Shown one piece after another: positions 7,903 through 15,372 of a DNA stretch of 15,527 bases (positions are counted from its first letter, which is position 1; every line of letters starts with the position of its first letter). Both the position numbers and the translations under genes were made by a program. The DNA lies in the NCBI GenBank assembly GCA_023398615.1, contig JAEWSD010000174.1:1-15527 (forward strand), read 5' to 3'. The DNA is from Bacillota bacterium (GTDB lineage: Bacteria > Bacillota > Clostridia > Lachnospirales > Lachnospiraceae). The notes beneath the pieces were generated by a model. The model was not told where the DNA came from. It saw nothing but the letters and a program-made list of their open reading frames with translations, and searched no databases.

Positions 7903-7922
7903 GTATCCTGCAAAGCCCGTAT
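7892..7922. repeat. Short tandem duplication of the repeat terminus
   Basis: CCTGCAAGCCCGTAT (7892-7906) is followed at once by CCTGCAAAGCCCGTAT (7907-7922), differing by one inserted A. The first unit is the right end of copy B plus GTAT; the second carries the GCAAAGCCC form found in copy A. Confidence 0.7.
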
Positions 7923-7936
7923 TTCACTAAGTATTT

Positions 7937-7963
7937 TTGTAAAAAAGTCGAATTACCTATAAT
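7937..7963 (+). promoter_or_regulatory. Candidate sigma-A promoter of the flagellar operon
   Basis: TATAAT (7958-7963) has TTGTAA (7937-7942) 15 nt upstream, or TTTTGT (7935-7940) at 17 nt. It overlaps the -35 of the sigma-28 promoter just downstream, so basal and late transcription could share this site. Confidence 0.35.
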
Positions 7964-7986
7964 GTAAAGCATAAAATGGCCGATAT
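7960..7986 (+). promoter_or_regulatory. Sigma-28 (SigD/FliA) promoter of flgM operon
   Basis: GCCGATAT (7979-7986) is a perfect sigma-28 -10. Fifteen nt upstream is TAAT (7960-7963), three of four bases of the TAAA -35; a true TAAA at 7965-7968 is too close. The flanks resemble the promoter ahead of flaG. It would give a leader of about 40 nt to flgM, the first late flagellar gene. Confidence 0.7.
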
Positions 7987-8034
7987 AATTTATGATCAAT
8001 ATAAAAGTTTTATTAGTAAAAGGTGGTGAATAAG

Positions 8035-8313
8035 ATGCGTGTAGATGCGTATAACAAGATTTCACAGGTATATCAGACAAGTGCTGTGAAAAAGACAGCA
8101 AAGGTATCCGGATCTTCTGCATCCGATCAGGTGGAGATATCACGAATCGGAAAGGAGTATCAGACAGCAAAGCAGGCTGTTACCGCTGTGCCCGATGTCA
8201 GAACAGATAAGGTGAATGATATCAGGGAACGAATGGAGTCCGGCACCTATAATATCAGTGCCGAGGAAGTAGCCGACAAGATAGTTAACAGTTACTTTAA
8301 TGCAATTATTTAA
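8035..8313 (+). CDS. flgM: Anti-sigma-28 factor FlgM
   Basis: 92-aa negative regulator that binds sigma-28 (SigD/FliA) until exported through the completed hook-basal body. ATG at 8035 is chosen because AAAGGTGG (8018-8025) lies just upstream; a GTG at 8023 falls inside that ribosome site. The flexible N-terminal half (residues 1-30, Ser/Lys-rich) is followed by DQVEISRIGKEYQTAKQA (31-48) and the conserved sigma-binding C-terminal helices from about residue 56 (RTDKVNDIRERMESGTYNI, then AEEVADKIVNSYF). First gene of the operon and placed behind a sigma-28 promoter, so it is probably autoregulated through its own target. Confidence 0.93.
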   Translation: MRVDAYNKISQVYQTSAVKKTAKVSGSSASDQVEISRIGKEYQTAKQAVTAVPDVRTDKVNDIRERMESGTYNISAEEVADKIVNSYFNAII

Positions 8314-8317
8314 ACCG

Positions 8318-8338
8318 GAAACAGGCGGAAGCTGTTTC
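8318..8338 (+). promoter_or_regulatory. Hairpin between flgM and flgN with GGAA loop
   Basis: GAAACAG (8318-8324) and CTGTTTC (8332-8338) form a perfect 7-bp stem; a further C-G pair (8326-8331) with one bulged G would close a GGAA tetraloop. It sits 25 nt ahead of the flgN start and has no U-tract, so it is not an intrinsic terminator. It may be an RNA processing or stability element, or a protein-binding hairpin. Confidence 0.4.
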
Positions 8339-8363
8339 GAAGATGTGAAAAGAGGGTAGATTA

Positions 8364-8879
8364 GTGGCCAGTTTAATCGAAGAATTAATCATGACGCTGG
8401 AACAGGAATGCAATATTTACAAACAACTGATCCCGATTGCGGATAATAAGACGAGTATAATTGTTAAGAATGATATTCAGGCATTGCAGGATACTACGGA
8501 CCAGGAGCAGGAACTGGTTGAAAAGATCAATTTTCTGGAGCATAAGCGGGAAGAGGTTGTTGTAAATATCGGGACAGTGATCGGAAAGGATCCCGGCACA
8601 CTCAATATCAGAAGCATAATCCAAATACTGGAGAAGCAGCCCAGGGAACAAAGACAATTATCTGAGCTGCATGACAATCTTAAGAATACTATTCAAAGAC
8701 TTGTTGAAATCAACAATCATAACAAATCGTTAATACAACAATCCCTAGAGATGATAGAATTCAATATGAATTTTATTCAGAGTACAAGGATGTCACCGGG
8801 GAATAACAGCTACACGAAAGGCGCTTCTCAGCTTGAGATGTCGAATCTGCAGCAAGGAATGTTCGATGCGAAGCAGTAG
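8364..8879 (+). CDS. flgN: Flagellar export chaperone FlgN
   Basis: 171-aa cytoplasmic, helical chaperone expected to bind the C-termini of FlgK and FlgL and deliver them to the export apparatus. It begins with GTG at 8364, 7 nt after AGAGGG (8351-8356); the first internal ATG (8391) has no ribosome site. Residues 1-135 are almost wholly helical with heptad-like hydrophobics and the family pattern LIEELIMTLEQECNIYKQL at the start and LVEINNHNKSLIQQSLEMI (about 112-130) near the end. The last 35 residues are polar and rich in Asn/Ser/Gln. Family sequence conservation is low; identity rests on helical pattern, length and position between flgM and flgK. Confidence 0.85.
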   Translation: MASLIEELIMTLEQECNIYKQLIPIADNKTSIIVKNDIQALQDTTDQEQELVEKINFLEHKREEVVVNIGTVIGKDPGTLNIRSIIQILEKQPREQRQLSELHDNLKNTIQRLVEINNHNKSLIQQSLEMIEFNMNFIQSTRMSPGNNSYTKGASQLEMSNLQQGMFDAKQ

Positions 8880-8910
8880 TGTAGGATAACAGACAGGCAG
8901 GTGAGATTCT

Positions 8911-10641
8911 ATGAGTTTAATGAGCAGTTTTTATACGGGAGTATCCGGCTTGAACGCAAGTCAGAATTCTCTGAATACTACTTCACATAATCTGGCAAAT
9001 GTGGAGACAAAAGGATATGTAAGACAGCAGATATCGCAGGCTGACAGGACCTATTTACGGCTTGGAATAAATCATCTGACCACCCTGCAGGTAGGGCTGG
9101 GAGCAGATATTTCTTCCGTAAGGCAGGTCAGGGATATTTTTTTAGATAAATCCTATCGTCAGGAGGTAGGAAGACAGGGCTTTTATGAGGCACAATATGA
9201 GGCGGTGCAGGAAGTGGAAGGCATGTTTGGTGAGCTGGAGGGAGTTACCTTTCAGGACGCACTGGAGGATTTGTGGGCTTCCCTTCAGGAATTGTCGAAG
9301 GATCCAAGTGATGTAACCCGTTCTTCCCTGATCGATTCAGCGGTGCATTTTTTAGACCGGGCTAATATCATTTCTCAGCAATTAAATGCCTATCAGGTGA
9401 ATCTGAATAAACAGATTACGGATAAGGTTGACCGAATCAATGAAATAGCCGAAAGCATTGATGGCCTGAATAAGCAGATCAGCTATTATGAAAGCAATAA
9501 AGTAGAAAATGCAAATGATTTACGTGATGAAAGAAACAGTTTACTGGATGAATTGGGACAAATCATCAGTATTACATATAAAGAAAATGCGGACGGTACC
9601 GTTTCCGTCAGTGCGGAAGGCGTACAGCTGGTAACCGAAGACAGAACCTTTAAAATGGGAACCGCAAAGGTGGATCCGGCCTCTGATGTGATTAAACCGG
9701 TTTGGATTTCACACGGTGATATTGACGTATTTAATCTGAACCGTGCGCCGTCTATGAATAATAATACCGATATTGGCTCTTTAAAGGGACTTTTAGTGAC
9801 GCGAGGTTCCGATGCCGCCGACTATACGGATAATTTTCAGAGGGAAGACTTCGCTACTCTGGATGAATTTGAATATGCAAAGAGTATATATAACAATAAG
9901 ACGGCCCCTTCCATCATTATGTCGGTTCAGGCAGGGTTTGATACGCTGATTCACAGAATTGTAACTGCAATTAACGATGTGCTTTGTCCGAATAAAGAGG
10001 TCACGCTGACAGACGGTTCCGGCATCACCCTAAAGGTATTTGACGAAGAGAATGCACCGGCCGGCATGGATGCCGACAGAACGACGGGAGAAGCGTTATT
10101 TAACAGAAAATCCGTGGACCGTTACCGCGAACCTACCGCTTATGAGATTGCCAATTCAGGCGGTGCAATAACAGCTTCCTCGAGGATATATGTTAAAGAA
10201 GAGCCTTCCGACAGGAATACACTGTTTACGATCGGAGAAATTGAAATAAACAAGGAAATACTGGAAAATAATTCAAAGCTTCCTATTAATTCAAGGACAG
10301 GCACCCAGGATTATGACAGAACCAAGCTGGATCAGCTTTTAACCAACTGGCAGGCATCGTTTGCTTCGGTATCGCCGGATAGTACGACAAAGCTGAACAT
10401 CAATGATTACTATTCCGCCTTAATCGGTGAAGTGGCAAACCGCGGTGAACAGTATTCGGCAATGAGTACGCATCAGGCAACCATGGTAAACAGTATTGAT
10501 AACCAGAGACAGGAGACTTCAGGGGTATCCTCGGATGAGGAGCTGACCAATTTAATTAAATTCCAGCATGCGTATAATGCATCCGCAAGATATATAACCG
10601 TAATCAGCGAAATGCTGGAGCATATTGTTACTAGATTATAG
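8911..10641 (+). CDS. flgK: Flagellar hook-associated protein FlgK (HAP1), first paralogue
   Basis: 576-aa extracellular junction protein linking hook and filament, exported by the flagellar type III system without a cleaved signal. ATG at 8911 follows AGGTGA (8899-8904). The rod/hook N-terminal helix is MSSFYTGVSGLNASQNSLNT with SHNLANVETKGY to residue 36; a helical D1 stretch of about 90-220 contains NDLRDERNSLLDELGQ (202-217). The C-terminal D0 signature reads ELTNLIKFQHAYNASARYIT and closes with MLEHIVTRL. The middle (about 225-500) is the variable domain. It lacks the YG-rich Ser/Thr repeats of flagellins. A second flgK follows 31 nt after its stop; which is the main HAP1 cannot be told from sequence alone. 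Confidence 0.92.
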   Translation: MSLMSSFYTGVSGLNASQNSLNTTSHNLANVETKGYVRQQISQADRTYLRLGINHLTTLQVGLGADISSVRQVRDIFLDKSYRQEVGRQGFYEAQYEAVQEVEGMFGELEGVTFQDALEDLWASLQELSKDPSDVTRSSLIDSAVHFLDRANIISQQLNAYQVNLNKQITDKVDRINEIAESIDGLNKQISYYESNKVENANDLRDERNSLLDELGQIISITYKENADGTVSVSAEGVQLVTEDRTFKMGTAKVDPASDVIKPVWISHGDIDVFNLNRAPSMNNNTDIGSLKGLLVTRGSDAADYTDNFQREDFATLDEFEYAKSIYNNKTAPSIIMSVQAGFDTLIHRIVTAINDVLCPNKEVTLTDGSGITLKVFDEENAPAGMDADRTTGEALFNRKSVDRYREPTAYEIANSGGAITASSRIYVKEEPSDRNTLFTIGEIEINKEILENNSKLPINSRTGTQDYDRTKLDQLLTNWQASFASVSPDSTTKLNINDYYSALIGEVANRGEQYSAMSTHQATMVNSIDNQRQETSGVSSDEELTNLIKFQHAYNASARYITVISEMLEHIVTRL

Positions 10642-10672
10642 AGCTATCGGCTGAAGAACAGGGGTGAATGGA

Positions 10673-12445
10673 ATGCCATCGACATTTTTTGGGTTAAATA
10701 TCGGTACGACCGGATTATTTACCTATCAGGCGGCCTTGAATACGACATCGCATAATATAGCAAATGCGGAGACCACCGGTTATACAAGACAGGTAATCCT
10801 GCAGAAAGCAGGAACCGCAATCCGTGTGAACGGTGCCTACGGCATGGTTGGTACGGGTGTTGACGTTTATGGAATACAACAGGTAAGGAATCTGTACTAC
10901 GATGAAAAGTACTGGAAGAATAACACTATTTACGGAGAGTATTCTTCCAAGGAACATTATATGGACCAAATCCAAAGCTATCTGAATGAAGTCAAGCTGG
11001 AGGGTTTCACCACATCGTTCAATTCTTTTAATGACTACCTTCAGGAAATCAAGAAGGATGCCTCCAGTACATCGGTCAGGACGCAGGTGGCAAGTTATGG
11101 ACAGAGCTTGGCCGAATACTTTAATTCCCTGTCAACGAATCTGAAAAAAATTCAGGAAGAGTGTAATTCTGAAGTGAAAAACCAGGTGGACAGGATTAAT
11201 TCCATCGGAAAGCAGATAGCGGCATTAACGAAGCAGATTAATACGATAGAGGTAAGCGGCGGTATAGCGAATGACTTAAGGGATGAGAGAGCGCTTTTGG
11301 AGGACGAGCTCTCCCAATATGTTAATATTTCCGTGAGCGAGGAAGCGGTCGGAGACGGTGTCGGCATATACAGCTACACGGTAAGGATCAACAATCAGGT
11401 GCTGGTAGATACGACCACCTCCAATGAACTGAAGGTGGTGCCCAGACAGGATAAGGTAAATCAGAACGACATCTCCGGTTTGTATGATATCGAATGGGCC
11501 AGCGGACAAAGTTTTGATACGACCAGTGCAACCTTAGGCGGGTCTCTCCAGGCTTTATTCGAGGTAAGGGACGGCAATAACGGAGAGAATCTTCGGGGAC
11601 AAATTACCGGGGATGTCGGGGATATGACAGTCACTCTGGAAGGCGCCAATATTAACGATATTGAGAAGTTAAATATTCCTCCGAGCGGTACCATAACGAT
11701 CGGCAATCAGGAATATAACTACACCGGTTTCACGGCAACACCTCATACGGTAACGGATCCGGTAACCGGTGCCATAAAACAAACCTATACCTATGAGTTC
11801 ACCCTGGATAAGGGGTTGACTTCGGCAGTAACGAATGGATCCGCTAAAGTAGGAGAAAGAATATCCTACAAAGGCATTCCGTATTACATGGGACAGCTGA
11901 ATGAATTTGTAAGGACTTATGCAAAGAATTTTAATGACATTCATAAAACCGGACAGGATCTGGACGGAAATCAGGGACTTGATTTCTTTAACGGAGGCGG
12001 AGACGTAACGGAGTTTAACTCGGCAGAAGACTACTATAAGCTAACCGCCAGCAATTTCATGGTAAACAGCATAATATATGACGACCCCAGACGAATTGTG
12101 ACCGCCGGGGAGATTACGAATGGTGTCGAGGATACCTCCGTGCTGGATTCGTTAATCGCCTTAAAGAATGATAAGACGATGTTTAAACAGGGAGCACCGG
12201 CTTCCTTCCTTCAGACACTGGTAGCCGATATCGGTATCGATGCAAAGGCGGCCGCGAACTTCAGTAAGAGCCAGAATGATATACTAAGTATGATAGACAA
12301 CCAGAGAATTTCGGTTTCCGGTGTAGACACCGAGGAGGAAGCTATGAACATGATACGCTATCAGCATGCATATAATCTGTCGGCTCAAGTGATTTCGGTG
12401 ATGAATGAGATTTATAATAAGCTGATCAACGAAATGGGTGTATAA
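10673..12445 (+). CDS. flgK: Flagellar hook-associated protein FlgK, second paralogue
   Basis: 590 aa from ATG at 10673, seven nt after AGGGGTGA; a GTG at 10664 lies within that ribosome site. Same architecture as the gene before it: N-terminal GLNIGTTGLFTYQAALNTTS with SHNIANAETTGY to residue 37, a D1 helix with NDLRDERALLEDELSQ (200-215), and C-terminal EEAMNMIRYQHAYNLSAQVIS. Conservation with the first copy is good only in these D0/D1 regions; the central domain differs, here Thr/Gly-rich with TITIGNQEYNYTGF-like beta segments. It is therefore an old, diverged paralogue rather than a recent duplication. FlgL follows after 25 nt. It may occupy one of two stacked junction layers or serve an alternative filament; this is inference. 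Confidence 0.9.
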   Translation: MPSTFFGLNIGTTGLFTYQAALNTTSHNIANAETTGYTRQVILQKAGTAIRVNGAYGMVGTGVDVYGIQQVRNLYYDEKYWKNNTIYGEYSSKEHYMDQIQSYLNEVKLEGFTTSFNSFNDYLQEIKKDASSTSVRTQVASYGQSLAEYFNSLSTNLKKIQEECNSEVKNQVDRINSIGKQIAALTKQINTIEVSGGIANDLRDERALLEDELSQYVNISVSEEAVGDGVGIYSYTVRINNQVLVDTTTSNELKVVPRQDKVNQNDISGLYDIEWASGQSFDTTSATLGGSLQALFEVRDGNNGENLRGQITGDVGDMTVTLEGANINDIEKLNIPPSGTITIGNQEYNYTGFTATPHTVTDPVTGAIKQTYTYEFTLDKGLTSAVTNGSAKVGERISYKGIPYYMGQLNEFVRTYAKNFNDIHKTGQDLDGNQGLDFFNGGGDVTEFNSAEDYYKLTASNFMVNSIIYDDPRRIVTAGEITNGVEDTSVLDSLIALKNDKTMFKQGAPASFLQTLVADIGIDAKAAANFSKSQNDILSMIDNQRISVSGVDTEEEAMNMIRYQHAYNLSAQVISVMNEIYNKLINEMGV

Positions 12446-12470
12446 ATCGGAAGAAAGGCAAGGGGAATAT

Positions 12471-14045
12471 ATGAGAATTACTAACAAAATGATGACCAAC
12501 AGCATGATGATGAACATTAATAAGAATAAGAACAACTTATCAAAGCTGGATGAGCAGTATGCTTCCGGCAAGAAGATCCAAAGGCCGTCGGATGACCCGA
12601 TTATCGCGGTAAGAGCGCTGAAGCTGAGAACAAACCTCAGTGAGCTGAACCAATATTATGAGAAGAATATTCCGGATGCCAAGTCATGGATGGATGTTAC
12701 GGAAAGTGCCCTTAAGAATATGAATGAGATCCTGACGTTGATTAATACGGCTTGTGTAGATGGTACCAATGATCCGTTAGCGACATCCGACCGGAATAAT
12801 ATTGTCCAGAACCTGGAACAATACAGGAAACAGATTTATCAGGAAGGGAATGCCAACTATGCAGGACGATATGTATTTACCGGCTATAAGACAGATTCCA
12901 GCCTTACCTTTACCGAATATACGGATCATTTAAACTATTCCATTACCGAAAAGTTCTCCGGTAATGATTTCGACACGGTTTCCAAGGTTTTGGGTGAGTA
13001 TTCCCTTAATGATTACCATAGCGATCCGGCTCTGAATGACTTCAGCACGGCACCGAATCTGGCTGAGACACACAGAATCCGGCTGGCTTATGACAAGCTG
13101 GACGGTACGGATCCGGCTTCCGTATCGATCTCTTATTCCGTAACGGATACCTCCACGGGGAATGTAACGGAAACCGTAATCGACACGGCGGGTACAACCG
13201 TAACGGTCAGAGATGCCGACGGAGCGGTTCTCAGTACAACTACCGGTCCCGGAAAGATAACGATTAAGACCCCAACGGATACGGATACCTATACGCCGGG
13301 GCCGGACGATATTAATTTCAACCCGGATACCGGGGAAATGCTGTTCGGAAGCGATGCGTATGACAGTTACCGTCTGAATAATGATTTCTCGATTTCTTAT
13401 AAAAAGACCGAGTTCCAGGAGGGCGATCTGAAACCGGAGCATTATTTTGACTGCAAGGTTACGGATGAGGAGAAGCCGGAGCTGGGTGAGATATCCTATA
13501 CGAAGAAAGATCAACAGATCCAGTACGAGATTAATTTTAACCAGAAGCTTACCATTAATGTGCAGGCAAGCAATGCAATCACACATGATATCGGAAGGAA
13601 CATCGACGAAATTCTGAAGGCGGTAGAGGCGGTTGCCGAAACCGAGAATAAGATTGCGGAAGTAAAAGAGATGCTGGAGGATCCAAATTTAACGGAGGAC
13701 CAGAAAGCCAGTCTTTCGGAATTGCAGGATAAGTTGGAAACAGCATGTGTGCTTAAAACTAAAATCATGCACGACAAATTCGCAGCGGGGAATACCGCTT
13801 CGAAAAATCAGCAGCAGCAAATGAATATTGCCGTGGCGGATTCGGGAAGCCGTTATGTCCGTCTGCAGCTGACCGAAAGCCGTTTATCCGACCAGCAGGG
13901 TGATTATGAGGACCTGCTTTCCACCAATGAGGATGCGGATGTGGTAGAGACCTATATCCGCTTAAATTCGGCAGAGACGATATATAATGCCTCACTTTCG
14001 GCTGCAGCAAAAATAGTACAGAATACCTTGCTGGATTTTCTGTAG
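12471..14045 (+). CDS. flgL: Flagellar hook-associated protein FlgL (HAP3) with long central insert
   Basis: 524-aa second junction protein, between FlgK and flagellin. ATG at 12471 is preceded by AAGGGGAA (12460-12467); an upstream in-frame ATG (12438) overlaps the flgK2 stop and lacks a ribosome site. The flagellin-like N-terminus has RITNKMMTNSM, LDEQYASGKKIQRPSDDP (26-43) and the D1 helix to about 130 (GNANYAGRYVFTGYKTD at 126-142). The C-terminus (about 455-524) has the paired helix ending ETYIRLNSAETIYNASLSAA. Compared with about 300 aa in Bacillus FlgL, roughly 220 residues are extra: a Thr/Asp-rich beta-like stretch (about 210-300) and a highly charged coiled-coil-like stretch (about 380-435). 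These fit solvent-exposed D2-type domains. Confidence 0.93.
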   Translation: MRITNKMMTNSMMMNINKNKNNLSKLDEQYASGKKIQRPSDDPIIAVRALKLRTNLSELNQYYEKNIPDAKSWMDVTESALKNMNEILTLINTACVDGTNDPLATSDRNNIVQNLEQYRKQIYQEGNANYAGRYVFTGYKTDSSLTFTEYTDHLNYSITEKFSGNDFDTVSKVLGEYSLNDYHSDPALNDFSTAPNLAETHRIRLAYDKLDGTDPASVSISYSVTDTSTGNVTETVIDTAGTTVTVRDADGAVLSTTTGPGKITIKTPTDTDTYTPGPDDINFNPDTGEMLFGSDAYDSYRLNNDFSISYKKTEFQEGDLKPEHYFDCKVTDEEKPELGEISYTKKDQQIQYEINFNQKLTINVQASNAITHDIGRNIDEILKAVEAVAETENKIAEVKEMLEDPNLTEDQKASLSELQDKLETACVLKTKIMHDKFAAGNTASKNQQQQMNIAVADSGSRYVRLQLTESRLSDQQGDYEDLLSTNEDADVVETYIRLNSAETIYNASLSAAAKIVQNTLLDFL

Positions 14046-14088
14046 AGTCGCTAATGCCTGATAAATTACCCGCATGGAAGGAGAAAGT

Positions 14089-14553
14089 ATGTTAATTAAT
14101 ACAAAGTATTTTGGGGAAATTGATTTGGATGAGAATAAGATTATAACCTTCGAGCATGGTATCATGGGGTTTGAAGAATATAAAAAATACACGATTTTGT
14201 ACGACATCGAAGACGGCAGCAATGCAACCGTTTCCTGGCTGCAGAGTCTGGATGAATCGGGATTCTCACTTCCGGTAATTAATCCTTTCGTCGTGAAACC
14301 GGATTATAACCCGACTGTAGAAGACGAAGTCTTGAATTCCCTTGGGGAGGTAACGGATGAAAACATTATTATACTGCTGACGCTTACCGTCCCGGCCGAT
14401 ATCACCAAGATGTCGGTAAACTTAAAAGCACCCTTTATCATCAATTCCGATACAAGGAAAGGCTGCCAGCTTATTGTAGAAAACCAGGACTATGAGATAA
14501 AATATCATGTATATGATACGGTGCAGAAGTTAAACGAAGAGAAAGGGGTGTAG
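14089..14553 (+). CDS. fliW: Flagellar assembly factor FliW
   Basis: 154-aa cytoplasmic protein that in Bacillus binds flagellin and, when flagellin is exported, is released to bind and antagonise CsrA. ATG at 14089 is chosen over one at 14074 because AAGGAG (14078-14083) lies directly between them. Family pattern: NTKYFGEIDLDENKIITF (4-21), FEHGIMGFEEYKKYTIL (21-37), a conserved aromatic in SWLQSLDESGFSLPVINPF, and the C-terminal TVNLKAP-like strand here as SVNLKAPFIINSDTRKGCQL. The stop at 14551-14553 is four nt before csrA, so the two are translationally linked, the usual arrangement of this regulatory pair. Confidence 0.95.
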   Translation: MLINTKYFGEIDLDENKIITFEHGIMGFEEYKKYTILYDIEDGSNATVSWLQSLDESGFSLPVINPFVVKPDYNPTVEDEVLNSLGEVTDENIIILLTLTVPADITKMSVNLKAPFIINSDTRKGCQLIVENQDYEIKYHVYDTVQKLNEEKGV

Positions 14554-14557
14554 TGCT

Positions 14558-14779
14558 ATGTTAGCCCTGTCCAGGAAGTTAAACGAATCGATAGTTATCG
14601 GTAATGAGATAGAAATCACCGTATTGGAGATAAAAGGTGACCAGGTCAAAATCGGGATCAGTGCACCGAAGTCCATACCGATATACCGAAAGGAAATCTA
14701 TGTCCAGATTCAGGAGTCCAATAAGGAATCTGCCGGCAGCGGAGTAGAATTGGAAACGATAAAAAAGATGTTCCAGTAA
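14558..14779 (+). CDS. csrA: Carbon storage/translation regulator CsrA
   Basis: 73-aa RNA-binding homodimer that represses translation by covering GGA motifs near ribosome sites. AAAGGGG (14542-14548) within the end of fliW serves ATG 14558. MLALSRK (1-7) carries the N-terminal RNA-binding strand with Leu4 and Arg6; IPIYRKEIY (40-48) carries the conserved Arg44. Asn55 is present at the position reported to matter for FliW binding in Bacillus CsrA, consistent with control by the adjacent fliW product. The C-terminal extension beyond residue 55 is the longer form typical of flagellated Firmicutes. Likely target within view: the flaG leader immediately downstream. Confidence 0.95.
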   Translation: MLALSRKLNESIVIGNEIEITVLEIKGDQVKIGISAPKSIPIYRKEIYVQIQESNKESAGSGVELETIKKMFQ

Positions 14780-14802
14780 ATGTAACATTTTTCTGCGAAA
14801 TA

Positions 14803-14829
14803 TAAACATTTAAAATAAAATGCCGATAT
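14803..14829 (+). promoter_or_regulatory. Sigma-28 (SigD/FliA) promoter of flaG-fliD
   Basis: A full match: TAAA (14803-14806), 15-nt spacer, GCCGATAT (14822-14829). Transcription should begin near 14835, giving a leader of about 62 nt before flaG. It separates flaG-fliD from the flgM-csrA unit and allows separate late expression. Confidence 0.85.
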
Positions 14830-14855
14830 TATTTCTATAATGATGAACTATAGTA

Positions 14856-14887
14856 GGGTAAGGATACCCGGTCACACATGGAGGTGT
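14856..14887 (+). promoter_or_regulatory. Tandem CsrA-type hairpins in flaG leader
   Basis: The first hairpin is GGGTA (14856-14860), loop AGGA, TACCC (14865-14869), presenting AAGGAU as in the CsrA consensus. The second is ACAC (14874-14877), loop ATGGAG, GTGT (14884-14887); its GGA (14880-14882) is part of the Shine-Dalgarno GGAGGTG of flaG. One upstream site plus one covering the ribosome site is the arrangement known for the Bacillus hag leader. Binding here is inferred. Confidence 0.65.
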
Positions 14888-14896
14888 AATACTATT

Positions 14897-15331
14897 ATGG
14901 AGATTAAAACATTTACAGGTACCGCTTCAGCATATCCGGATACTTCAGCGCCTGTACAAAGGACAAATACCGTTTCGGATTATCCGGCAGAGGGCTCTTA
15001 CAATCCGGTTGGGTTGGAGACCGGGACGGCAGGAGCCCCATCCAGGACATCGAACGAACAGGAGGATAAGGCCAGTGCGGGCAGTCAGCAGAAAAAGGAT
15101 GAATTAAATTCGCAGCGGTTGAAAAGCGCGGTCAATCAGGCAAACAGTAAGATGAAGATTACCAGAACAGGTTGTGAATTTGTATATCACGAGGAAACAA
15201 ACCGGGTATCGATCAAAGTATATGACAAGGACACGAAAGAGGTCCTGCGGGAAATCCCCCCGGAAGAAAGCCTGGAGATGCTTGAGAAGATGTGGGAAAT
15301 AGCAGGACTGCTGTTTGATGAGAAGAGATAA
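14897..15331 (+). CDS. flaG: Flagellar protein FlaG
   Basis: 144-aa FlaG-family protein; in several bacteria this family influences filament length, but its biochemical role is not settled. ATG at 14897 is chosen because GGAGGTG (14880-14886) precedes it; spacing (10 nt) is slightly long, and an in-frame ATG at 14840 would fall within the leader. The conserved domain is C-terminal: EFVYHEETNRVSIKVYDKDT (94-113), then EVLREIPPEESLEMLEKMWE (115-134) and GLLFDEKR at the end. Residues 1-75 are low-complexity, rich in Thr, Ser, Pro, Ala and Gln, probably disordered. It is 41 nt upstream of fliD, the usual partner, and behind its own sigma-28 promoter and candidate CsrA sites. Confidence 0.92.
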   Translation: MEIKTFTGTASAYPDTSAPVQRTNTVSDYPAEGSYNPVGLETGTAGAPSRTSNEQEDKASAGSQQKKDELNSQRLKSAVNQANSKMKITRTGCEFVYHEETNRVSIKVYDKDTKEVLREIPPEESLEMLEKMWEIAGLLFDEKR

Positions 15332-15372
15332 CGGGCGGTATAAATAAATGTATTAATAAAGGAGGAAGAATT

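Noticed and set aside
5840..7910. Copies A and B as a transposon carrying the island
   Set aside because: There is no transposase, no target duplication at any outer end, and each copy is itself palindromic, so they do not read as left and right ends of one element.
8023..8034. GTG at 8023 as the flgM start
   Set aside because: It lies within the ribosome binding site of ATG 8035, and family proteins begin at MR(V/I).
12930..13586. 218-codon open frame on the minus strand inside flgL
   Set aside because: It is antisense to a well-supported gene, has no convincing ribosome site, and its product is Ile/Arg-rich with no family pattern.
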